Below, piece after piece: positions 1 to 6,553 of a stretch of DNA of 6,553 nucleotides. Each line of letters opens with the position of its first letter. The first letter of the stretch is position 1. This stretch comes from Balneolales bacterium (GTDB lineage: Bacteria; Bacteroidota; Rhodothermia; Balneolales; Natronogracilivirgulaceae): NCBI GenBank assembly GCA_007131625.1, contig SLQC01000009.1:1-6553 (forward strand), read 5' to 3'. The position numbers and the translations under genes are program-made. The notes under the pieces are model-generated. The model was not told the DNA's origin. It saw only the letters and a program-made list of their open reading frames with translations, and did not search any database.

Positions 1-547
1 GTTCGTAAACAGTGACATAATGGCCGGCTTTGTTAAGTTGAGCGGCGGCAGCGAGCCCGCCCGGACCCGATCCCACAACACCTACCGTTTTGCCGGTGCG
101 CTTATCAGGAGGTTCCGGGACGACCCAACCCTCTTCAAAACCACGATCAATGATCGCCTTTTCGATGCTTTTAATCGATACCGGAGAATCAATTATACCA
201 AGCACGCATGAACCCTCGCAGGGAGCCGGACAAACGCGACCGGTAAACTCCGGAAAGTTGTTGGTTTTGTGCAGACGGTGCAACGCTTCCTTCCATTTGT
301 CGCGATAGACCAGGTCGTTCCATTCAGGAATTAGATTGTAAACAGGACATCCAGCGGATCCGCTGCCAGGTGCCGTTCCGGTCTGACAGAATGGTATACC
401 GCAATCCATACAGCGGGCGCCTTGATCCCGCAATTCCTGTACGGTCAATGGCTCGTTAAATTCTTCCCAGCTATTAATGCGATCTCCGGGTTTACGGTAT
501 GGAGTCGTTTTTCGTTGATACTCCATAAATCCGGTCGGTTTACCCAT
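1..547 (-). CDS. gltD: Glutamate synthase (NADPH) small subunit, N-terminal part (cut by the window edge)
   Basis: This is the beta subunit of bacterial GOGAT. It oxidises NADPH on FAD and sends electrons through [4Fe-4S] clusters to the large subunit in the cytoplasm. I translated the reverse strand from the ATG at 547-545. 182 codons are visible and the gene runs off at base 1. Seen in the sequence: a GltD-type cysteine region with CMDCGIPFC at residues 46-54, CPVYNLIPEWND from residue 67, and TGRVCPAPCEGSC at 102-114. These cysteines are known in the family to bind the [4Fe-4S] clusters. An FAD-binding Rossmann loop, GSGPGGLAAAAQL, follows at 159-171 and ends in the usual beta-strand VTVYE. 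The loop has GPGG where GPAG is commoner, which still fits GxGxxG. The NADPH domain and C-terminus lie outside the window. The start lies 39 bases after the gltB stop, which suggests co-transcription. No Shine-Dalgarno sequence is evident. The reading frame is intact throughout the visible part. Confidence 0.96.
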   Translation of the reverse strand, partial: MGKPTGFMEYQRKTTPYRKPGDRINSWEEFNEPLTVQELRDQGARCMDCGIPFCQTGTAPGSGSAGCPVYNLIPEWNDLVYRDKWKEALHRLHKTNNFPEFTGRVCPAPCEGSCVLGIIDSPVSIKSIEKAIIDRGFEEGWVVPEPPDKRTGKTVGVVGSGPGGLAAAAQLNKAGHYVTVYE

Positions 548-586
548 GATATTTACTTTTCGTTACTATTTGATAATGTTTCTGAT

Positions 587-3500
587 TCAATTGCCTGCGG
601 CGCGGGCTTTATCACTTTTGTTGATTTCAAAAGCTTCCATAATAGCTACTTCGCCTTCCAGTCCCTGCAAATTCGCTTCGCGGATAGCCTCCTGCATCCT
701 TTTGAAGTCGACAGGATGAACTTTTACAAATTGCGGCACCATCTCTTCCCATTTGGCCAAAATTTTCCAGGCGCGGTTACTGTCGGTATAGTCGGCATGA
801 CGTCGGATCATGCGTTCTACATCACGAATCTCGTCTGCATCTTCCAATCGCTCAAGTAAAACCATTTCTTTATTGCAACGACCTTCAAAGGTACCATCTT
901 CATCGAGAACATAAGCGATACCGCCCGACATCCCGGCCGCAAAATTCCGCCCGGTCTCGCCGAGAACCACGACACGTCCGCCGGTCATGTATTCGCAGGC
1001 ATGGTCGCCGACAGCTTCAACAACCGCCCGCACCCCACTGTTTCGTACACAGAAGCGTTCTCCCGCTTTCCCGCGGATATATGCTTCCCCGCTCGTGGAA
1101 CCATAGAGGGATACATTACCAATAATAATATTATCCTCCGGCTTGAAGCGGGCATTGGCATCAGGATAAAGGATGAGTTTTCCGCCCGACAGACCCTTGC
1201 CGAAATAGTCATTCGCATCACCTTCTAGCTCCAGGGTCATACCCGGTGTAATAAACGCCCCGAAACTCTGTCCGGCAGAACCACGGAAAATCAATCGGAT
1301 AGTGTCTTCCGGAAGCCCATCGCGACCATGAGCCCGGGTTACTTCACTTCCGACAATCGTCCCGGCTACCCGGTTGATATTGCGGATCGGCATTTTGGCC
1401 TTGACCGGTTTCTTGTCCCTTATCGCTGGCTCGCATATATCGAGTAGCGCTTGTAAATCAATGGAGTTTTGCAATCCGTGATTCTGGTTTATCAGATTGC
1501 GTGTTCCGATTCTATCATCAACTACCGGCTTGTAGAGAAGTGGCGCCAGATCCAGAGTCCTTGCTTTCCAATGATCGGTTTTGCGCTGTTTCAGTATATC
1601 GACCCGGCCAATCATCTCGTCGATAGTCCGGAAACCGAGTTTGGCCATGTGCTCACGCACATCCTGGGCGACAAATTTCATGAAATTGACGACATATTGC
1701 GGATCGCCGGCGTATTTGTGACGCAATTCGGGGTTTTGTGTAGCAATGCCAACCGGGCAGGTATCCAGATGGCAGACACGCATCATTATGCATCCCAACG
1801 TGATCAGTGCACTTGTGCCGAAACCGTACTCTTCGGCACCGAGAAGTGCAGCAATGACGATATCCCGTCCGGTTTTGATCTGTCCGTCGGTCTCCAGAAC
1901 CACCCGGCTGCGGAGGTTATTGAGCACCAGCGTCTGATGTGTTTCAGAGACTCCGAGTTCCCAGGGAAGTCCGGCGTGCTTGATACTGGTCTGGGGCGAT
2001 GCGCCTGTCCCGCCGTCATGACCGCTGATGAGAATCACATCGGCTTTTCCTTTGGCAACCCCCGCAGCAATCGTTCCGACACCGGCAAGCGACACAAGCT
2101 TCACGTTGATCCGGGCATTCCGGTTGGCGTTTTTAAGATCGTGAATCAGCTGCGCCAGATCCTCTATGGAGTAAATATCGTGGTGCGGTGGAGGTGAAAT
2201 AAGCCCGACCCCTGGTGTCGAATATCTCACTTTGGCAATCCAGGGATACACTTTTTTCCCTGGCAACTCGCCCCCCTCACCGGGCTTGGCACCCTGAGCC
2301 ATCTTGATCTGGATTTCCTGTCCCTGATTCAGATACTCGCTGGTAACACCGAATCGACCAGATGCAACCTGTTTGATGGCACTGTTTCGCGAATCTCCGT
2401 TAGGATCGGGAGTAAAACGTTTGGGATTCTCCCCACCTTCACCGGTATTGCTCTTGCCTCCGATCCTGTTCATTGCGATCGCCAGCGCTTCATGCGTCTC
2501 TTCGTTGATCGATCCATAGGACATTGCCCCGGTTTTAAACCTTTTGCAGATCGACTCTACTGATTCCACATCCTCAATCGGAACCGGTTCATTTCCATAC
2601 TGAAAATCGAGCAGATGTCGGAGTGACGGGAAAGGATCCTGATGATCGTCAAGAAGTTTGGTGTAATCCTTGTACAGTTTGTAGTCGTTGATTTTGCTGG
2701 CAAATTGCAGCGTATGGACTGTTTCCGGGTTGTACATGTGGTATTCGCTGTTTTTTCGCCACGAGTATTGACCGCCCTCATCGAGTACTACTCCGTTTAC
2801 TCGAATCTTCGGATACGCTTTTTGATGGCGCATCTCCGCCTCTTTGGCAATGATATCCAGTCCGACTCCATCGATCTGGGAACTGGTCCAGGTGAAATAC
2901 TTGTCGATCACCTTCTGGCTAATACCCAGCGCTTCGAAAATCTGCGCTCCACGATACGATTTAATCGTCGATATCCCCATCTTTGCCATCACCTTAACGA
3001 TGCCTTTAACCACTGCCTTGTTGTAACCCTTTACAACCCGCTTGTAATCGATACCTTCGATAAGTCCCTCCCGGAGGAGATCGTACAGACTCTCATAGGC
3101 CATGTAGGGATTGATCGCATCCACACCATAACCAAGCAGCGTGCAAAAGTGATGCACTTCCCTCGGCTCGCCGGATTCCAGCACCAGTCCGACTTCGGTT
3201 CGTTTACCGGTGCGAATCAGATGGTGATGCAGTCCGGATACCGCCAGCAGCGCTGGAATAGGTGAATGATCACTGTCAAACCCGCGATCGGACAGAATCA
3301 GAATGTTTGCCCCGTTTTTTATTGCCTTGTCGGCAGCAAAAAACATTTCATCCAGGCTTTTTTCCAGCCCGGTTCCGCCGCTTCCCGCTTTGAAAAGCAT
3401 TGGGATGGTCTCGTGTTTGAAATCCGGCACGACCAGATTCCTCAAATGATCCAGATCCTCATTGGTCAAAATCGGATCTTTCAGTTCAATCTGCCGGCAG

Positions 3501-5200
3501 CTGTGCGGACCTGGATCGAGAATATTACCCTGGGAACCGAGAATTGTTTCGGTCGATGTAATCATCTCTTCACGGATCGGATCAATCGGTGGATTGGTCA
3601 CCTGGGCAAAAAGCTGTTTGAAATAGTTGTAGAGCAGCTGCGGTTGGTTGGAAAGCACAGCGATTGGAGCGTCGTTCCCCATTGCACCGACCGGTTGCAG
3701 CATATTTTCGGCCATGGGCCCGACATTGACACGGAGATCTTCATAGGTATATCCGAATACCTTTTGACGATGCACCACTTCCTCATGGGTCAGGTCAGGC
3801 TCCGGAAAAGCTCGCCTGTTTGTTACTTTTTTGAAATTGATCAGATTCTCATCCAGCCACTGCCTGTAAGGCTGTTCCCCGGCGATTTGATTTTTGATCT
3901 CCTCGTCGCTGATAATGCGCCCCTGACGGGTATCGATCAGTAGCATACGTCCGGGCTGCAGCCTTTCCTTGCAGATTACATCTTCCGGCTCAATATCGAG
4001 CACACCGACTTCCGAAGCCAGGACAACCATATCGTCCCGAGTCACGTAATAGCGGGACGGCCGAAGGCCGTTACGATCGAGAGTGGCGCCTACGATCGAA
4101 CCGTCAGTAAAAGCGATAGATGCAGGACCGTCCCACGGTTCCATCATGCAGCTGTGAAACTGGTAAAATGCGCGCTGAAGGTCGTTCATATCCTCATGCT
4201 TCTCCCAGGGTTCTGGGATCATCATCATCATTGCGTGAGCCATGGACCGACCGGTAAGCGATAGAAATTCCAGACAGTTGTCAAATTTTGACGAATCGCT
4301 GCCCTCCTCCTGAATAATAGGCAGTACTTTCTTCATATCATCACCGAACAGTTCAGTTGCAAACTGCTTCTCCCGTGCGTGCATCCAGTTCTGGTTGCCC
4401 TGCAACGTGTTGATCTCGCCGTTATGGATGATATACCGGTAGGGATGCGCCAGCTTCCAGCTCGGAAAGGTGTTTGTACTGAACCGGGAGTGGACCAGGG
4501 CGATTGCAGTGGTCATGTCGGGATTTTTCAAATCCGGATAGAAGAGCTCCAGCTGATTCGGTGTGAGCATCCCCTTGTACACGATGGTACGCGATGAGAG
4601 GCTATTGATATAATAATACTCTTTGTCGGCCTCATCGAGATCTGACTGTTCAATGGCCAGGGTGCAACGGCGACGGATCACAAACAATTTACGCTCAAAA
4701 TCAAGTTCGGTATGCATTTCAGGTCCACGTTCAATAAAAACCTGGCGGACCAATGGTTCGCAGGATGTAGCCGTTTCACCGAGACTCGAGTTGTCGGTAG
4801 ACACTTTTCGCCAGCCGAGGATATTCAATCCCTCCTCACGGATCACACCTTCAATAATGCGTTCGCAATACTTGCGCTTCTCCCGTTCCGTCGGCAGAAA
4901 CAGCATTCCGACCCCGTAATTGCCGAAATCTGGCAGATTAAAACCGAGGCCTTCGCAGGATTTCCTGAAAAAATCGTGTGGTATCTGCATCAGTATTCCG
5001 GCACCGTCACCACTGTTTGGTTCAGCTCCGGTTGCCCCCCGGTGATCGAGATTGCGCAAAACACGAATTCCCTGTTTTAAAATTTCATGCGAGGATTTGC
5101 CTTTCATATTGACGACAAACCCGATGCCACAGGCATCATGCTCATGGGCGGGATTGTACAATCCCTGTTTTTCGGGAAACAATTTTCCAGCTTTTGTCAT
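587..5200 (-). CDS. gltB: Glutamate synthase (NADPH) large subunit, complete
   Basis: This is the alpha subunit of GOGAT. It hydrolyses glutamine and uses the ammonia with 2-oxoglutarate and electrons from GltD to make glutamate, the main step of ammonia assimilation alongside glutamine synthetase. From the ATG at 5200 it has 1537 residues, close to the family's usual 1480-1530. Domains in order: a short propeptide (1-23); a class II glutaminase domain (about 24-430) starting at Cys24 in HDACGIGF, the expected nucleophile after cleavage, with HNGEINT at 259-265 and RNGLRPSR at 376-383; a central domain (about 470-765) with FAQVTNPPIDPIRE; an FMN synthase domain (about 820-1190) with SGHDGGTGASP at 1059-1069; the [3Fe-4S] motif Cys1137-x5-Cys1143-x4-Cys1148 in CIMMRVCHLDTC; and a GXGXG beta-helix (about 1270-1460). 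The frame stays open upstream to a TTG at 5389, and an ATG at 5218 is possible. I prefer 5200 because homology begins there and the propeptide length fits. No motif is damaged. Confidence 0.97.
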   Translation of the reverse strand: MTKAGKLFPEKQGLYNPAHEHDACGIGFVVNMKGKSSHEILKQGIRVLRNLDHRGATGAEPNSGDGAGILMQIPHDFFRKSCEGLGFNLPDFGNYGVGMLFLPTEREKRKYCERIIEGVIREEGLNILGWRKVSTDNSSLGETATSCEPLVRQVFIERGPEMHTELDFERKLFVIRRRCTLAIEQSDLDEADKEYYYINSLSSRTIVYKGMLTPNQLELFYPDLKNPDMTTAIALVHSRFSTNTFPSWKLAHPYRYIIHNGEINTLQGNQNWMHAREKQFATELFGDDMKKVLPIIQEEGSDSSKFDNCLEFLSLTGRSMAHAMMMMIPEPWEKHEDMNDLQRAFYQFHSCMMEPWDGPASIAFTDGSIVGATLDRNGLRPSRYYVTRDDMVVLASEVGVLDIEPEDVICKERLQPGRMLLIDTRQGRIISDEEIKNQIAGEQPYRQWLDENLINFKKVTNRRAFPEPDLTHEEVVHRQKVFGYTYEDLRVNVGPMAENMLQPVGAMGNDAPIAVLSNQPQLLYNYFKQLFAQVTNPPIDPIREEMITSTETILGSQGNILDPGPHSCRQIELKDPILTNEDLDHLRNLVVPDFKHETIPMLFKAGSGGTGLEKSLDEMFFAADKAIKNGANILILSDRGFDSDHSPIPALLAVSGLHHHLIRTGKRTEVGLVLESGEPREVHHFCTLLGYGVDAINPYMAYESLYDLLREGLIEGIDYKRVVKGYNKAVVKGIVKVMAKMGISTIKSYRGAQIFEALGISQKVIDKYFTWTSSQIDGVGLDIIAKEAEMRHQKAYPKIRVNGVVLDEGGQYSWRKNSEYHMYNPETVHTLQFASKINDYKLYKDYTKLLDDHQDPFPSLRHLLDFQYGNEPVPIEDVESVESICKRFKTGAMSYGSINEETHEALAIAMNRIGGKSNTGEGGENPKRFTPDPNGDSRNSAIKQVASGRFGVTSEYLNQGQEIQIKMAQGAKPGEGGELPGKKVYPWIAKVRYSTPGVGLISPPPHHDIYSIEDLAQLIHDLKNANRNARINVKLVSLAGVGTIAAGVAKGKADVILISGHDGGTGASPQTSIKHAGLPWELGVSETHQTLVLNNLRSRVVLETDGQIKTGRDIVIAALLGAEEYGFGTSALITLGCIMMRVCHLDTCPVGIATQNPELRHKYAGDPQYVVNFMKFVAQDVREHMAKLGFRTIDEMIGRVDILKQRKTDHWKARTLDLAPLLYKPVVDDRIGTRNLINQNHGLQNSIDLQALLDICEPAIRDKKPVKAKMPIRNINRVAGTIVGSEVTRAHGRDGLPEDTIRLIFRGSAGQSFGAFITPGMTLELEGDANDYFGKGLSGGKLILYPDANARFKPEDNIIIGNVSLYGSTSGEAYIRGKAGERFCVRNSGVRAVVEAVGDHACEYMTGGRVVVLGETGRNFAAGMSGGIAYVLDEDGTFEGRCNKEMVLLERLEDADEIRDVERMIRRHADYTDSNRAWKILAKWEEMVPQFVKVHPVDFKRMQEAIREANLQGLEGEVAIMEAFEINKSDKARAAGN

Positions 5201-5395
5201 ACCATTTTTCTTTAACATACTGATTGCTATTTTGACCGGATCTATGTGCTGACACAGCCGGCAGATATGCATCGGCCTGCATTTCATATACTTTCTGTAT
5301 ACACATTTCGCAGACTTGAAGGCATTTTGCCTGTTTGGAACCCGCAATTTATTTGTAATCGTTGCAATGACCGAATGAAGTGCGGACAAGACTTT

Positions 5396-5424
5396 ACTAT
5401 AACCTTTTCATCCGCAACCTACAA
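5396..5424 (-). promoter_or_regulatory. Possible promoter of the gltBD operon
   Basis: Read on the minus strand, TTGTAG (5424-5419) is followed after 17 bases by TATAGT (5401-5396). The -10 element matches the sigma-70 consensus at 5 of 6 positions, while the -35 matches only at TTG. A TTTG at 5425-5422 also resembles a Bacteroidota -33 element, but the -7 box is a poor fit to TAnnTTTG. Transcription would begin near 5389 and leave a leader of about 190 bases before the gltB ATG. Found by eye in an AT-rich region, so a chance match is possible. Confidence 0.3.
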
Positions 5425-5578
5425 AGATCTGCCAGACACCAGCCTGCGAGAATGACGTTTTGCATCATGCATTGCATGTTAATGTCTTTCAGATACTGTA
5501 ACACCAACCAGTGTACTGCAACCTTATTTTATCAGACATTTGCCATCAGCCTATTTTTTTACAGATTTGCAATATCAC

Positions 5579-5628
5579 AAAAAAAAATCAGCTATTCAAA
5601 TAAAAATTAGGTCCTAAGAGCTGATTTT
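5579..5628 (-). terminator. Orphan terminator-like hairpin with T-tract
   Basis: AAAATCAGCT (5584-5593) and AGCTGATTTT (5619-5628) form a perfect 10-base-pair inverted repeat around a 25-base loop. On the minus strand the stem runs directly into nine T residues (complement of 5579-5587), which is the layout of an intrinsic terminator. On the plus strand the tail is weaker (TTTTCTTGATTTTATT). The loop contains a second small inverted repeat, TTAGG-T-CCTAA (5607-5617). The stem has only four G-C pairs and a long loop, so its strength is uncertain. No recognised gene on either strand ends here. It could serve an unannotated small RNA, act as an attenuator in a long gltB leader, or be a remnant. 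Confidence 0.4.
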
Positions 5629-5840
5629 CTTGATTTTATTGCTGAGATTCCAAAAAAGCGCTATCAAAATTAATATACAGCCAGCCATATTCCGAATTAT
5701 GGGCGGTAATAATTTTATATTTCAAAAAAGTAACAGGGTGAGCTGTCCAATGACGAGATCAATCAGGCATTCCGTATAAACAGTCCTTGAGTTCAATATA
5801 TTTTTCACTATAAAAATGGTAACTTCAATGTTTTATATAC

Positions 5841-5871
5841 TTGTAAAAACCTCAATATCAATCTATATTTA
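5841..5871 (+). promoter_or_regulatory. Likely promoter of the secreted GlcG/HbpS-like gene
   Basis: TTGTAA (5841-5846) is followed after 17 bases by TATATT (5864-5869), matching the sigma-70 consensus at 4 of 6 and 5 of 6 positions with ideal spacing. The same bases also approximate the Bacteroidota pattern: CTTG, then 20 bases, then TATATTTA against TTTG and TAnnTTTG. Transcription would begin near 5878, giving a leader of about 45 bases before the ATG at 5924. A second, more distant candidate is TTGAGT (5787-5792) with TATAAA (5809-5814) at 16-base spacing. Local AT-richness raises the chance of false matches. Confidence 0.45.
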
Positions 5872-5889
5872 TCCCTGTTTACACGGCTG

Positions 5890-5899
5890 ACGTTAACGT
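5890..5899. promoter_or_regulatory. Perfect palindrome, possible operator
   Basis: ACGTTAACGT is a perfect 10-base palindrome. It lies 24 bases before the start codon of the secreted-protein gene and about 20 bases after its best -10 candidate. That is a plausible place for a repressor to block transcription or for a short leader structure. No regulator gene is present in the window and I do not recognise the site as that of a known regulator family. A single short palindrome can occur by chance. Confidence 0.2.
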
Positions 5900-5923
5900 T
5901 TCATAAAACTTTAAACTTGTTAA

Positions 5924-6409
5924 ATGAACATTGATATGCGAAATACCTTTTTTTTAATCCTATTGGCCGGGCTGCTTTTATTTCCATCTTCGGCTTACAC
6001 ACAATTAACCGAATCAAACCGTCTGACACTTGAAGGAGCCAAGAATATCCTTGAAGCGGCAGAAGCCCGGGCTGCACAAGACAACTGGACTGTAGCGATT
6101 GCCATAGTAGATGCGGGTGGACATCTGTTAGCTTTCAGCCGGATTGACGGGACTCAAATTGGAAGTATCGAAGTAGCACTTAATAAGGCAAAAGCATCCG
6201 TCTTCTATAAAAGACCGACAAAAGCATTTCAGGATGGACTTCAGGGCGGTAATACAGGACTATTAACACTACCTGGTTTCATAGCTTTCGAGGGAGGTGT
6301 ACCTATTGAACACAATGGTGAAATCATCGGTGCCGTTGGCGTGAGCGGGGTAACCGCAGCACAGGACGGCATCATTGCCAATGCCGGCATTGCCGCCTTA
6401 TCAAGATAA
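5924..6409 (+). CDS. Secreted GlcG/HbpS-like protein (DUF336, haem-degrading family fold)
   Basis: 161 residues, complete, ending in TAA. Residues 1-26 look like a Sec signal peptide: a short N-region with Arg6, a hydrophobic core (FFLILLAGLLLF, 9-20), then PSSAYTQ with likely cleavage after Ala24 or Thr26. An ATG at 5936 (Met5) would give an equally good, shorter signal. The mature part covers one whole domain of the GlcG/HbpS/PduO-C type: LTLEGAKNILEAAEARA near the start, the diagnostic VAIAIVDAGGHLLAFSRIDG (about 57-76), ALNKAKASVFYKRPT (about 85-99), and GGVPIEHNGEIIGAVGVSG near the C-terminus. Some relatives bind haem (HbpS of Streptomyces, extracytoplasmic) or bind cobalamin (PduO C-terminal domain); GlcG from glycolate operons has no settled role. 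A periplasmic or exported small-ligand or haem-binding role is therefore inference; no enzymatic activity can be read from the sequence. It is divergent from gltBD, with no obvious partner gene and no Shine-Dalgarno sequence. Confidence 0.9.
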   Translation: MNIDMRNTFFLILLAGLLLFPSSAYTQLTESNRLTLEGAKNILEAAEARAAQDNWTVAIAIVDAGGHLLAFSRIDGTQIGSIEVALNKAKASVFYKRPTKAFQDGLQGGNTGLLTLPGFIAFEGGVPIEHNGEIIGAVGVSGVTAAQDGIIANAGIAALSR

Positions 6410-6553
6410 ATTCCAAAGATTGGCAATAATAATAAGCTTGATCACCCTGGAGTATAACTAAACCGACAAAATCAACTGCCATATCATCTTCCAATCGATT
6501 CTCCAAGCGGTGAATCAGTACTGAAAGGTGGATGTGGATACTCGTCCGGGACA
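6410..6553. other. Short tail with no supportable gene
   Basis: These 144 bases follow the stop codon of the secreted-protein gene. I see no T-tract terminator; only a weak CCAA-AGA-TTGG stem sits just after the stop. A minus-strand frame entering from the right edge stays open for 59 codons to a TGA at 6374-6372, overlapping the end of the plus-strand gene. It shows no recognisable motif and may be chance. Confidence 0.5.

Larger units (their letters stand above)
5201..5923. other. Long AT-rich divergent intergenic region
   Basis: This 723-base gap separates the diverging gltB and the secreted-protein gene. It is unusually long for such a pair and grows more AT-rich to the right, especially from 5560 to 5923. 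Short open frames occur on both strands, but none has a recognisable protein pattern or ribosome binding site. On the minus strand the gltB frame remains open up to a TTG at 5389. That stretch is basic and cysteine-containing and does not look like the start of a GltB. The region must hold the promoters of both flanking genes. The possible promoters and the hairpin are listed separately, and I see nothing else that can be named. Confidence 0.8.

Noticed and set aside
41..80. Apparent one-base frameshift in gltD at the FAD-binding loop
   Set aside because: A careful second reading of the reverse complement restored the missing base. The frame continues as GSGPGGLAAAAQL without interruption.
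1469..3943. Long plus-strand open frames opposite gltB (1469-2197, 2642-3265, 3266-3943)
   Set aside because: They lie wholly antisense to a gene with intact family motifs, and their translations show no recognisable domain. They are explained by the codon pattern of gltB.
5489..5539. Minus-strand 16-codon frame (MSDKIRLQYTGWCYSI) upstream of gltB as a possible leader peptide
   Set aside because: It has no ribosome binding site, no run of Glu or Gln codons, and no following attenuator hairpin. Frames this short are expected by chance.
5380..5610. Plus-strand 76-codon frame in the intergenic region
   Set aside because: Its composition is that of translated AT-rich noncoding DNA, it has no ribosome binding site or known motif, and it runs through the terminator-like hairpin.
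6379..6392. Perfect 14-base palindrome CAATGCCGGCATTG
   Set aside because: It lies inside the coding sequence and encodes conserved-looking small residues near the C-terminus (ANAGIA). It is best explained by the repeated Ala/Gly codons rather than by a regulatory site.
6372..6551. Minus-strand frame open for 59 codons from the right edge, overlapping the end of the secreted-protein gene
   Set aside because: It could be the end of a convergent gene, but no motif is recognisable and about 38 bases lie antisense to a well-supported gene. Sequence beyond 6553 and a protein search would settle it.

Overview
The window reads as ordinary chromosomal sequence, most likely from a member of the Bacteroidota or the related Balneolota/Rhodothermota. 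This rests on the style of the glutamate synthase proteins, the absence of Shine-Dalgarno sequences before all three genes, moderate-GC genes separated by very AT-rich spacers, and a promoter candidate that fits both the sigma-70 and the Bacteroidota pattern. The placement is inference; no rRNA or other marker gene is present.

Positions 1-5200 hold a minus-strand gltBD operon for NADPH-dependent glutamate synthase (GOGAT). gltB (5200-587) is complete and encodes a 1537-residue large subunit with glutaminase, central, FMN/[3Fe-4S] and GXGXG regions all intact. After a 39-base gap comes gltD (547 to beyond base 1), the small subunit. Only its first 182 codons are here: the cysteine-rich [4Fe-4S] domain and the first FAD-binding loop. 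GltD takes electrons from NADPH and passes them through the iron-sulfur clusters to the FMN of GltB. There, ammonia released from glutamine is combined with 2-oxoglutarate to give glutamate.

Positions 5201-5923 form a long AT-rich divergent intergenic region with no convincing gene. It holds a possible gltB promoter, a terminator-like hairpin that belongs to no visible gene, a good promoter candidate for the rightward gene, and a few short palindromes.

Positions 5924-6409 (plus strand) encode a small secreted protein of the GlcG/HbpS/PduO-C-like family (DUF336, 'haem-degrading' fold) with a clear signal peptide. Nothing ties it functionally to gltBD beyond sharing the intergenic region. Positions 6410-6553 show no gene that can be supported.

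I found no mobile element, CRISPR array, tRNA or rRNA, and no evidence of a novel system. The most re-checkable features are the orphan hairpin, the uncertain gltB start, and the palindrome in the leader of the secreted protein gene.
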